Shown piece by piece: positions 25,222-32,954 of a DNA stretch of 64,000 nucleotides. Where the stretch lies: assembly GCA_016185145.1 (NCBI GenBank), contig JACPOB010000084.1, positions 1-64,000 on the forward strand, in the 5' to 3' direction. Made by a program: the position numbers and the translations under genes. This stretch comes from Rhodospirillales bacterium (GTDB taxonomy: Bacteria; Pseudomonadota; Alphaproteobacteria; Reyranellales; Reyranellaceae). Under the pieces are notes generated by a model that worked only from the letters and a program-made list of their open reading frames with translations, did not search any database and had not been told where the DNA came from. How positions within the stretch are numbered: position 1 is the first letter of the stretch; each line of letters begins with the position of its first letter.

Positions 25222-25935
25222 ATGGATGGTGCTTCGTCGCCGGAAATTCCTCTAGGCAGGCTTGTTAAGCCGCTCTCCGAGCGCTTGGCGGAACGGATCC
25301 TGGAAGACGTGATGTCGGGGCGTTTGGCGCCGGGTGAGCGACTGAAGGAAGAGCTGCTCGCCCAGACCCATGCCGTGAGCCGCGCCACCGTGCGTGAGGC
25401 CCTGATTGCGCTGGCGCGACAAGGTTATGTCGTCCGCATCCCCCGCTTCGGCGCACGGATTGCCGAGTTGTCCCGCCACGACCTCGACGATCTTTTCGAG
25501 CTGCGGGCGTCGTTGCTCGCGCTTGCCGCCGGCCGCTTCGCGCGGCGCGCCGAGACGGCAGACTGCCAGGCGCTGGAAGCCATGGTCGCCGGTCTGGAGG
25601 CCTCCGCCGCTGACGAGACGGCCTCTCCTCAAGCATTCGCCACCCAATCAATCCAGCTGCAGACGCTGCTCACCGATCGATGCGGCAACGGTCATCTCCC
25701 TGACATCTACAAGCGGCTGGCGGGCATGGGCACGTGGCAGCTCATCCGGGGCCAGGCGAGCAGCTTCCTCACTGTCCACGGCCGGCTGGAGTCGGCGGCC
25801 GATTGGCGGCGTGTGGCCGATTGCATTGCAGCGCGCGATGTCGACGGGGCCGAACGCGCAGGCCGCGTCCTGCTCGAGCATTCCGCCGAGCGTGTGCGAC
25901 AGCACTACAGAGACACCGCTCGCGAATCGACATGA
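25222..25935 (+). CDS. GntR-family transcriptional regulator (FCD domain)
   Basis: A 237-residue repressor-type regulator. Winged HTH at about residues 12-75 (KPLSERLAERILEDVMSGRLAPGERLKEELLAQTHAVSRATVREALIALARQGYV) and an all-helical FCD ligand domain (DLDDLFELRASLLALAAGRFA onwards). FCD domains normally bind a small carboxylate with a metal. Start ATG 25222 marks the first residues before the HTH; the much longer open frame upstream is antisense to the dioxygenase. Likely senses the compound handled by the divergent dioxygenase and Bug receptor. Confidence 0.93.
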   Translation: MDGASSPEIPLGRLVKPLSERLAERILEDVMSGRLAPGERLKEELLAQTHAVSRATVREALIALARQGYVVRIPRFGARIAELSRHDLDDLFELRASLLALAAGRFARRAETADCQALEAMVAGLEASAADETASPQAFATQSIQLQTLLTDRCGNGHLPDIYKRLAGMGTWQLIRGQASSFLTVHGRLESAADWRRVADCIAARDVDGAERAGRVLLEHSAERVRQHYRDTAREST

Positions 25936-25959
25936 AGAGTAGCGGGACCGGGAAACGCT

Positions 25960-26310
25960 CTAAAGTTGATAGTACAGCCCGCCGCAGAGGCCGATGGCCA
26001 TCAGGCCAAAACCGAAGAACTTGAAGAAGCGGGCCGACTGTATCGCCAGCGACTGTTCATGACGGACCGACTGCCGTTGTTCCGCCGATAGCTCCTGCTG
26101 CGCCCGCACCTGCGCCCCGAGAAAGCTCGTCGCGACGCTGCCGACCGGCCGATCTCCATCCAGCTCGAACTGAGCGCTGACGTAGCAGATGACGAGGCCG
26201 ATGAAGGCCACGCCGAAGAAGCTCATGTAGGCGACGATGAAAAAGGCCACGACCGACGCAAGCAGCCAAGCCGATAGAGCTATGGCGATCAGTATGGATC
26301 TTGCGGACAC
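25960..26310 (-). CDS. Small membrane protein of unknown function
   Basis: A 116-residue protein, not recognised. Two adjacent hydrophobic helices (about residues 6-27 and 30-48), then a charged, probably helical, cytoplasmic stretch rich in Gln and Glu (GAQVRAQQELSAEQRQSVRHEQSLAIQSAR), and a C-terminal hydrophobic segment (FFKFFGFGLMAIGLCGGLYY). It starts with GTG at 26310 preceded by TGGAGGT with 5-base spacing, good evidence that it is real. It faces gntR with 24 bases between stops. Confidence 0.7.
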   Translation of the reverse strand: MSARSILIAIALSAWLLASVVAFFIVAYMSFFGVAFIGLVICYVSAQFELDGDRPVGSVATSFLGAQVRAQQELSAEQRQSVRHEQSLAIQSARFFKFFGFGLMAIGLCGGLYYQL

Positions 26311-26405
26311 GGGCTACCTCCAGGAAGCGCGGTAACACCGACGAAGGCCATCGTATCCGGGATCGTTGCCAGGCCAAAGCGTGGACCATGAGCGTTACCC
26401 AATGA

Positions 26406-26436
26406 CCTCACCCTGAGGCGCGCCCGAAGGGTGAGG
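26406..26436. repeat. Minimal CCTCACCCT palindrome (copy 4 of family)
   Basis: CCTCACCCT, a 13-base loop and AGGGTGAGG, a perfect 9-bp stem just downstream of the MetE-like gene. It is what remains when the outer parts of the longer repeat join directly, so it is probably a deletion derivative or a solo unit. Confidence 0.7.
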
Positions 26437-26456
26437 CGGTGACGCGGCAAGGAGAC

Positions 26457-27473
26457 TTAAAGCGTCTTCCTCGCCAGTGCTGCACCCTCGGCGAGCGCGC
26501 GCAGCTTGCCGTACGCCGTGGCCAAGGTCATCGGCGCCATGCCGCAGTTGGTGCAGGCTTGGATGCGCTCGGGGTCGACGTATTTGGTCGCGAGCTTCAG
26601 CGTCGCCGCGACTTCCTGCGGCGTCTCGACTTTGTCCGAGGCGACGTCGATCGCGCCCACCAGCACCGTCTTGCTGGGCAGGAGCCTCATCAGCTCGGGC
26701 GGCACGTGGCTCTCGCGGCACTCCAGCGAGACCTGCTGGATCTTGCTGCGGTCGAGCGCCGGGAAGGTCTTCTCGTACTGACGCCAGCTCTCGCCCAGCG
26801 TCTCCTTCCACTTGATGTTGGCCTCGATGCCGTAGCCATAGCAGATGTGCACCGCCGTCGTGCACTTCAGGCCCTCCGCCGCCTTCTCCAGCGCCGGCAC
26901 GCCCCAATCCACGGTCTCGTCGAGATAGACGTTGAACGCGGGCTCGTCGAACTGCACCACGTCGACACCCAGCTTCTCGAGGTCCTTGGCTTCCTGGTTC
27001 AGGAGCTCGGCGAAGGCGAAGGCCATCTTCACGCGGTCGCCATAGAAGCCGTCGGCGAGCGTGTCGATCAAGGTCATCGGCCCGGGCAGGGTGAACTTGA
27101 GCTTGCGGCTGGTCGCGGCGCGGGCGACGCGCGCCTCGCGCTCGTGCACGAACTTGCGCCGCTTCAGCTCCGAGGTGACCGTCGGGCAGTCCGCGTCATA
27201 GCGATTGTTGCGGATGCCCATGCGCACCTTCTTGTCGAAGTCGACGCCGTCGACCTCGGCCAGGAAGCCGTGCACGAAATGCTGCCGCGCCTGCTCGCCG
27301 TCGCTCACGATGTCCAACCCGGCCTCTTCCTGGCGGCGGATGGCGAGCGTCGTGGCGTCGTCCTTGGCTTCGAGCAGCGGTGCACCGGTGAGCGTCCAAG
27401 GCGCCCACAGGACGTTGGGCGTGGCGAGCCACGAGGGTTTCGGCAGGCTTCCTGCCAGCGTCGTCTCGAACAT
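26457..27473 (-). CDS. Cobalamin-independent methionine synthase-like (MetE C-terminal domain) protein
   Basis: A 338-residue protein equal to the catalytic C-terminal half of MetE. Zinc ligands can be placed at H209 and C211 (AVHICYG), a Glu in SLECRES (E251) and C310 (ACTNCGM); VQFDEPAF and PGPMTLIDTL are further family motifs. Stand-alone proteins of this kind transfer methyl groups to homocysteine or related thiols from donors other than long-chain folate. The ATG follows GGAAGGAAA, 18 bases after hemY, so it may be in the hemY transcript. The methyl donor is unknown. Confidence 0.88.
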   Translation of the reverse strand: MFETTLAGSLPKPSWLATPNVLWAPWTLTGAPLLEAKDDATTLAIRRQEEAGLDIVSDGEQARQHFVHGFLAEVDGVDFDKKVRMGIRNNRYDADCPTVTSELKRRKFVHEREARVARAATSRKLKFTLPGPMTLIDTLADGFYGDRVKMAFAFAELLNQEAKDLEKLGVDVVQFDEPAFNVYLDETVDWGVPALEKAAEGLKCTTAVHICYGYGIEANIKWKETLGESWRQYEKTFPALDRSKIQQVSLECRESHVPPELMRLLPSKTVLVGAIDVASDKVETPQEVAATLKLATKYVDPERIQACTNCGMAPMTLATAYGKLRALAEGAALARKTL

Positions 27474-27491
27474 CGCGTTTCCTTCCCGTTT

Positions 27492-28850
27492 TTACTTCTT
27501 GTCGTTGCCGGCGAACTCCAGCTCCGCCCGAGTGTCCGGCGGCAGCACATGGCCGAACGTCCCGGGCGCGCGCCATTGCAGGGTGCCGAAGGCGCCGCAG
27601 CTCTCGCACACCGAGCGCCAGGTCTCGTGCTGGGCGCCGCACGCGGCGCAGCGCCAGGCGCGGTCGGCCGGTGCATCGGCGGCGCGGGCCAGCCAATCGT
27701 GCACCTTGGCCTGCTCTGCACCCGACCGCTCCTCGAGCTCGGCCATCAGGCGGCAGACGCGCACCGGCGGGCTGCTGCCGCCGGCGATCTCGAGATGCCG
27801 CCGCGCCTCGCCCCAAAGGCTCGCTTCGAGCGAGGCCTGGGCCAGCGCCAGCTGGCTTTCGATGTCGTTCTCATTGTGCGCGACCAGCCGGCGAATGACG
27901 CCGATGCGCTTCAGCGGATCGTTCTCGCCTGACGCTTCGAGATAGAGCATGGCGAGATCGGGATGCGGCGCCAGCGCCCATCCGCGCTCCAGCGTCTTCT
28001 GTGCCCGCCGCCCATCCCCCGCCTTGATCTGCAGTCCGGCGAAGCGCTGGGTGACGGCGATGCGCTCGGGCGCCAGGGCAAAGGCCTCGCGCGCCAGCGC
28101 CAGCGCGTCGGCGGCATTGCCGTCGCGTTCGGCCGCACGGCTGCGTTCGACCAGCAGCAACGCCTTCAGCGTGCGGCCCTTGTCGGCCGTGACGACCTTG
28201 CGGCGTTGGCCGGACTCCAGCGTCTCCTGTGCCGCCTTCCACTGTCCGGTCTGCGCCTGCATGTCGAACAGCGAATGCACAACCCACGGTGTCTGCGGCT
28301 TCAATTTGAAAGCGCGCTCGGCATAGGCCAGCGCCTTGGCCTGGTCGCCCTCGCGCAAGGCCTGGCCGATCAGGCCGCGCAGGCCGAGGAAGGCGGTGTG
28401 CTCGTCTTCCAGCATGGCGGTGAAGGCGCGGTTGGCGCCGTCGCGGTCGCCCGCGAGCTGGGCGGCCTGCGCCGACAACAGGAGGGTGATCGGCGGCTCG
28501 GCGAGAAGCTGCTCGGCCTTCCTGGCGTATTTCTGCGCCTCGGCGCCGTCGCCGGCGGCGACCGCGGCCAGGCCTTGCGTCAGCGCGCGATAGCCGCGCT
28601 TCTTGCGGCTCTCGCCCCAGCCTTCGAGCAGGGCGAACGGCGCGCCGACGATCCAGCGATAGAGCAGCCAACCGCCGATGCAGAGCCCGATCAGGACAAT
28701 CAGCGCCACCAGCAGCACACCGACGCTGCTGTCGAGCCGCCAGCCCTGCCATTCGGCAGTGACCGTGCCCGGCCGCTCGGCCAGCCACACGGCGGCCAGC
28801 ATCGCCACGGCGGCGACGCCAAACCAGATCAGGACGCGCAGCGTGGTCAT
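27492..28850 (-). CDS. hemY: HemY-like tetratricopeptide inner-membrane protein with zinc ribbon
   Basis: A 452-residue protein with the HemY_N region: two membrane helices (about residues 5-25 and 42-66) followed by a TPR solenoid (about 90-370). Near the C-terminus, CAAC at 401-404 and CESC at 415-418 form a rubredoxin-like zinc ribbon, an addition seen in alphaproteobacterial members and absent from the enterobacterial protein. HemY genes accompany hemCD, but the protein is not the PPO enzyme of the same name in Bacillus; it is thought to organise the heme pathway at the membrane. Located downstream of the hemD fusion. Confidence 0.9.
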   Translation of the reverse strand: MTTLRVLIWFGVAAVAMLAAVWLAERPGTVTAEWQGWRLDSSVGVLLVALIVLIGLCIGGWLLYRWIVGAPFALLEGWGESRKKRGYRALTQGLAAVAAGDGAEAQKYARKAEQLLAEPPITLLLSAQAAQLAGDRDGANRAFTAMLEDEHTAFLGLRGLIGQALREGDQAKALAYAERAFKLKPQTPWVVHSLFDMQAQTGQWKAAQETLESGQRRKVVTADKGRTLKALLLVERSRAAERDGNAADALALAREAFALAPERIAVTQRFAGLQIKAGDGRRAQKTLERGWALAPHPDLAMLYLEASGENDPLKRIGVIRRLVAHNENDIESQLALAQASLEASLWGEARRHLEIAGGSSPPVRVCRLMAELEERSGAEQAKVHDWLARAADAPADRAWRCAACGAQHETWRSVCESCGAFGTLQWRAPGTFGHVLPPDTRAELEFAGNDKK

Positions 28851-28888
28851 TGGATCAGCGCCGCCTTCGATTGGACAGCGTCAATCTC

Positions 28889-28946
28889 TTCCGGACCGCG
28901 CGCATCCCGCGCGCACATGAGCGCGCTGGAAGCGCGCGGTCCGGAA
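28889..28946. repeat. Dispersed palindromic repeat, GGACCGCG family, copy 2
   Basis: TTCCGGACCGCGCGC on the left and GCGCGCGGTCCGGAA on the right form a 15-bp perfect inverted repeat around CATCCCGCGCGCACATGAGCGCGCTGGAA-type core. It sits between hemY and the hemD fusion, inside what would otherwise be one operon. Confidence 0.8.
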
Positions 28947-28971
28947 GAACATGAAGTGGGAAGGCAGGACA

Positions 28972-30894
28972 TCAGCGCGCCGTGCCCAGAAGGTTGACGG
29001 CGTAGCCGGCGAGCTGGTCGAGGCTGCGTTTGGCGGCGAGATGGGCCTCGGCCCTGGCGAGCCATCCAGCCGTCGCCTTGCTGGTCTGCGGCGGCAGCGA
29101 CTTCACCAGTTCGACCGCCTTGGCGATGTCGCCGGCATGCAGGGCCTGTTCGGCGCGCGCCAGCTTGGCTTCGGTCGTGTCGCCCGGCACATCGCCGACG
29201 CGGCGCAGCGAGACCAGGCCGCGCAGCTTGCCCAAAAGCCGCTCGCCGTAGGAATCGTCGGCCAGATCCTCGGCCAGAGCCGCCTTGGCGACAGCCGGGA
29301 ACTCGGCGTCGAGCGCGGCGCGCGAGGCGACACCGGTCTGCGCATGGGGCTGCAGGGCTGTCAGGATCTCGCCGAGCTTGGCATCACCTTGTGCCAGCGG
29401 CTGCAGAAGATTGAGGTCGGCCGCGAATGGCACGCCGGCATCGATCGAGCCCGCCAGCCGCGCCGCCAGGCCGATCACCGTCGAGGCCCGCGCCGCTGTC
29501 AGCGCCTTCTGCTCGCCGCTGCTTCGGGCGCCGACGGCATCGCTCAGCGCCTTGGCCTGGTCGCGCTGGGTGGCGACGGCCTGGTCGAGGGCGCCGAGCG
29601 TGGTGCGAAGGGCGGCGATCTCGCGCGTCAGCACGGCGATTTCCTTTTCGGCCTCGACGTTGCCCGGCGCGGCGCCGCTGGCGGCCGGCCGCTGCTCCAG
29701 CGCTTCGACGCGGCCGCGCAACTCGGCGATGGCGGGATCGGGACCGGTTTGAGTTGAGGGGGCGGGTGTTCCTGTCGGCTGCTCGGCCGCCGTTGCCGAG
29801 ACCGCGCGCAGGCGCTTTTCGAGATCGTCCAGCCGCGCCGTCAGCTCCTTGCGCGCCGCATCGACGGTGTCATTCGCGACGCGGGTGGCGTCGGCCCGCA
29901 CCGCCTGCAGGTCGATGCCGGGCGTCGGCGCGGCGGGGACCGCGGCCTGGCCACGCCACATGTCGCGCATCTGTTGCGGCCAGAAAGGCAGCGAGATCAG
30001 CGCACCCGCCAGCACGATCACCGCCGCCAGCACGCCGACCACGAAGGCGCCGACCACGCCCAGGCCGCGCCGCACGATCACAGGCTGATTGGGGACGGGT
30101 TGAGCCGCGGCCGGCGGGGCCGCCGGTTCGTCGGGGGAGGTGTCGCTCATGGTCGCCTGTCCTTGTACAGGGGCTTCGGCCAGTCGGTCGATCTCGTCCA
30201 GCACGGCCTGCCGGCTGGGCCGCTTTGCCGCCACCACCGCCTTGAACGGCAGGCCTGCCGCCGGGGCGAGCGCGGCCGGGCTGATGGCGATGGCGGTCAC
30301 GTCGCGAAGGCTGCCGGCGAGGCCCGCATCCTCGACCATGCTGGTGAATACCGACGCCGCGCGCGGCGAGAAGAAGGTGACGATGTCGAGCGCGCGCGCC
30401 TCCAGGGCGGCGCGTGCCGAGTCCGGCAGAGTGGTCTCCTCGCGCGCGTCATAGAGCACGAAGCGCTTCACCACGAAGCCGGCCGGCTGCAGCAGTGCGC
30501 CGAGATCGGCCGCGACCTCGCGGCCCGACACGTGCAGCAATGGGCCGTCGGCAGGCTTGAGCCGTTGGCGCACCAGCTCGGCCAGCGCCGCGGCATCGCC
30601 CGACGCCGAGGCGACGGCGTTGAAGCCCAGCCCCTCGGCCGTGCTCGCCGTGGTGTCGCCCACCGCCAGGATCGGCCGGCCGCGCTGCTCGCTCGCGTCG
30701 GCCAGCGCGCGCGCGCCGTTGGCGCTGGTCAGCAGCACCGCCTGGCAGGCCGCGAGCGCGGCCGAGAACTCCGCCGGCGGATGCAGGAATTCCAGCCGGA
30801 ACAGGGGCGCGATCACCGGCGTGTGGCCGCGGTCGGCCAGCGCCGTCGCCAACGCGGTCGCCTCGCGTTCCGGCCGGATGATCAGCACGCGCAT
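28972..30894 (-). CDS. hemD: Uroporphyrinogen-III synthase fused to mitofilin/HemX-like membrane protein
   Basis: One 640-residue frame. Residues 1-245 or so are HemD: MRVLIIRPEREATALATALADRGHTPVIAPLF, LLTSANGARAL, VGDTTASTAEGLGF and VTFFSPRAASVF, which close hydroxymethylbilane to uroporphyrinogen III. An acidic Pro/Ala-rich linker leads to a membrane helix (about 280-305) and a coiled coil plus helical C-terminus (TEAKLARAEQALHAGDIAKAVELVKSLP) of the mitofilin/HemX type. ATG 30894 has GGAGAG upstream. An internal ATG at 30150 (MSDTSPDEP), preceded by AAGGACAGG, could give a separate mitofilin product. HemC is not in the window. Confidence 0.88.
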   Translation of the reverse strand: MRVLIIRPEREATALATALADRGHTPVIAPLFRLEFLHPPAEFSAALAACQAVLLTSANGARALADASEQRGRPILAVGDTTASTAEGLGFNAVASASGDAAALAELVRQRLKPADGPLLHVSGREVAADLGALLQPAGFVVKRFVLYDAREETTLPDSARAALEARALDIVTFFSPRAASVFTSMVEDAGLAGSLRDVTAIAISPAALAPAAGLPFKAVVAAKRPSRQAVLDEIDRLAEAPVQGQATMSDTSPDEPAAPPAAAQPVPNQPVIVRRGLGVVGAFVVGVLAAVIVLAGALISLPFWPQQMRDMWRGQAAVPAAPTPGIDLQAVRADATRVANDTVDAARKELTARLDDLEKRLRAVSATAAEQPTGTPAPSTQTGPDPAIAELRGRVEALEQRPAASGAAPGNVEAEKEIAVLTREIAALRTTLGALDQAVATQRDQAKALSDAVGARSSGEQKALTAARASTVIGLAARLAGSIDAGVPFAADLNLLQPLAQGDAKLGEILTALQPHAQTGVASRAALDAEFPAVAKAALAEDLADDSYGERLLGKLRGLVSLRRVGDVPGDTTEAKLARAEQALHAGDIAKAVELVKSLPPQTSKATAGWLARAEAHLAAKRSLDQLAGYAVNLLGTAR

Positions 30895-30915
30895 GGGCTC
30901 TCCGTATTTCATATT

Positions 30916-31004
30916 CCTCTCCCCCGCTAGGGGGAGAGGTTAGGAGCGGGGGGAATCGACGCGCATTGCCCCTCTCCCAGCCTCTCCCCCTAGCGGGGGA
31001 GAGG
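30916..31004. repeat. Paired CCTCTCCCCC palindromes
   Basis: Two near-perfect hairpins, CCTCTCCCCC-GCTA-GGGGGAGAGG (30916-30939) and CCTCTCCCCC-TAGC-GGGGGAGAGG (30981-31004), separated by 41 bases, also pair with each other. The element lies between hemD and ogt and supplies purine-rich sequence directly before the hemD start. Confidence 0.8.
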
Positions 31005-31031
31005 AGGCATGAGGAGGTCGATGTCGTCGCA

Positions 31032-31496
31032 CTAAAGAAGAACGACGCCCTCGAGCGCCAGCAACTGCCGCTTGGTCGGCAGCCCCTTGCCGCCGGAGAA
31101 GCCGCCCTCCCTGCCGCCGCTGGCCATCACGCGATGGCAGGGCTGGATGATGGGAATAGGGTTGCGGCCGCAGGCCATGCCGATCGGTCGCGGGCCCGTG
31201 CCCAGGACCATTGCCAGACCGCCATAGGTTGCGGTCTCGCCGTAGGGAATGTCGCACATCGCCGCCCACACGCGCTTCTGGAAATCGGTGCCGTGGGCGG
31301 CAAGCGGCAGGTCGAAGCGCGTGAGCTTCCTGGCAAAATAGCGATCGAGCTGACGTGCCGCTTCCTTCAGGACTGGGCCGGTCGACTTGTCGCGCGTCCG
31401 TTCACTGGCGCTGGCCCAGCGCACGCGGGTCACGGCGTCGTGATCCGCCTCGATGGCCAACCGGCCGACGGGGCTGTCGACGTAACAAATCGTCAT
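31032..31496 (-). CDS. ogt: Methylated-DNA-protein-cysteine methyltransferase
   Basis: A 154-residue O6-alkylguanine repair protein. The suicide cysteine is C120 in IIQPCHRVMASGG; the DNA-binding helix-turn-helix FQKRVWAAMCDIPYGETATYGGLAMVLG and the closing segment GGFSGGKGLPTKRQLLALEG are present. The start at ATG 31496 gives the normal short length (MTICYVDSPVGRLAIE); the long open frame upstream is antisense to the hydrolase gene. It diverges from that hydrolase across 75 bases and has only a weak ribosome binding site. Confidence 0.94.
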   Translation of the reverse strand: MTICYVDSPVGRLAIEADHDAVTRVRWASASERTRDKSTGPVLKEAARQLDRYFARKLTRFDLPLAAHGTDFQKRVWAAMCDIPYGETATYGGLAMVLGTGPRPIGMACGRNPIPIIQPCHRVMASGGREGGFSGGKGLPTKRQLLALEGVVLL

Positions 31497-31571
31497 GAAC
31501 CGAGCGTAGCGTTCGCCGTCGGCTTTTGCCAATGTAGGAGCTTGAATGCGTGGGGGAGAAAGAGAGCGTCG

Positions 31572-32954
31572 GTGACGTCGCGGATCACAAGACGCGCCTT
31601 GCTCGGCGGTGCTACGGCACTCGTGCCGGCGATGGCGCACGGCCAGCAACAATCGGCGCCACCGCGCCGCCAGCAGCCGCCTGCCGACAGCGGCCCGCCG
31701 ATCGTGGTGTTCGTGCACGGTAATGGCGATTCGAGCGCGCTCTGGATCAACAACATCTGGCGCTTCGAGGCCAACGGCTACAAGCGCAACCAGCTCTTCG
31801 CCATCGACTTCGCCTATCCCAACGCACGGCGCGAGGACGCCAAGCCCGAGCTCTTCCGCTCGTCGGCCGAGGAACAGATGAAGGAACTGGCCACGTTCGT
31901 GGCGCAGGCGTTGAAGGCGACGGGCCGGCGCAAGGTGGCGCTGGTCGGCTCCTCGCGCGGCGGCAACGCCATTCGCTCCTACCTGAAGAACGGCGGCGGC
32001 GCCCAGTTCGTGAGTCACGCCGTGCTGTGCGGCACGCCCAACAAGGGCATCGTCAATTCCGACACGCTGCTGGTCGGCAGCGAGTTCAATGGCGCCAACA
32101 CCTTCCTCAAGGAGCTGAATGCGGGTCCCGACGATCTCATTCCCGGCGTCGGGATGATGGCGATCCGCTCCGATACCAACGACAAGTACTCGCAGCCCGA
32201 CGGGCGCTTCGTCGGCGCGCCGGGCAAGCCCACGGGCGTGGGTTACGACTCTTCGGAGCTGCGCGGCGCCAAGAACGTCATCCTCGACGGCCTCGACCAT
32301 CGCGAGGTGGCGTTCCACAAGCTCGCCTTCGGCGCCATGTTCGAGTTCATCGCCGGCAAGCCGGCCGGCAACCTGTTCATCACGCAAGAGCCGTTGCTGG
32401 TGCTGAACGGCAAGGTGACCGGCGTCAGCGATGGCGGCGTCTACACCAACCTTGCGGTCGCCGACGCCGAGGTCGAGATCTTCGAGGTCGATGCCAAGAC
32501 CGGCGAGCGCAAGACCACCACGCCGGCGCACCGCAAGGTGACCGGCGAGGACGGCGTGTGGGGGCCGTTCATCGGCCGCGCCGACGCCTATTACGAGTTC
32601 GTGCTGCGCATGGCGGCGCAACCCATCACCCATACCTATCGCTCGCCGTTCCTGCGTTCCAGTGACGTGATCCATCTCAGGCCTGCCGTGTTCGCCAAGG
32701 GCGACGAGCAGGCGGCGGCCGTGGTCACCATGAGCCGGCCGCGCGGATATTTCGGCGTCGGCCGCGACAAGTTCAGCCTCGACGGCAAGGTGCCGCCCGG
32801 CATCAACGACGGCGTGCCCGGCGCCTCGACCGGCAAGCTCGCCTTCGAGCCCGGCCCGCGCACCGTGCTGGCGGTGTTCAACAACGAGACCATCCCGGCC
32901 CGCACCTGGCCGGTAAAGGAAAACCACCTGGTGGTGGCCGAGTTTCTGAATTAA
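31572..32954 (+). CDS. Exported alpha/beta-hydrolase (esterase-like) with C-terminal beta domain
   Basis: A 460-residue protein beginning at GTG 31572 with a twin-arginine-like signal (TSRITRRALLGGATALVPAMAHG). The hydrolase core has the oxyanion loop VVFVHGNGDSS and the nucleophile elbow LVGSSRGG (GxSxG-type with Ser at the centre). The last 200 residues form a beta-rich region (NLAVADAEVEIFEVDAKTGERKTTT; YFGVGRDKFSLDGKVPPGIN) of unknown role. A GAGAG motif lies 7 bases before the start. It probably acts on an ester in the periplasm; substrate unknown. The stop overlaps the convergent acyltransferase stop by 4 bases. Confidence 0.82.
   Translation: MTSRITRRALLGGATALVPAMAHGQQQSAPPRRQQPPADSGPPIVVFVHGNGDSSALWINNIWRFEANGYKRNQLFAIDFAYPNARREDAKPELFRSSAEEQMKELATFVAQALKATGRRKVALVGSSRGGNAIRSYLKNGGGAQFVSHAVLCGTPNKGIVNSDTLLVGSEFNGANTFLKELNAGPDDLIPGVGMMAIRSDTNDKYSQPDGRFVGAPGKPTGVGYDSSELRGAKNVILDGLDHREVAFHKLAFGAMFEFIAGKPAGNLFITQEPLLVLNGKVTGVSDGGVYTNLAVADAEVEIFEVDAKTGERKTTTPAHRKVTGEDGVWGPFIGRADAYYEFVLRMAAQPITHTYRSPFLRSSDVIHLRPAVFAKGDEQAAAVVTMSRPRGYFGVGRDKFSLDGKVPPGINDGVPGASTGKLAFEPGPRTVLAVFNNETIPARTWPVKENHLVVAEFLN

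Noticed and set aside
31032..32927. 631-codon minus-strand frame suggesting a large protein fused to Ogt
   Set aside because: Only the last 154 codons match Ogt; the rest is antisense to the exported hydrolase gene. The Ogt start at 31496 gives the normal length.
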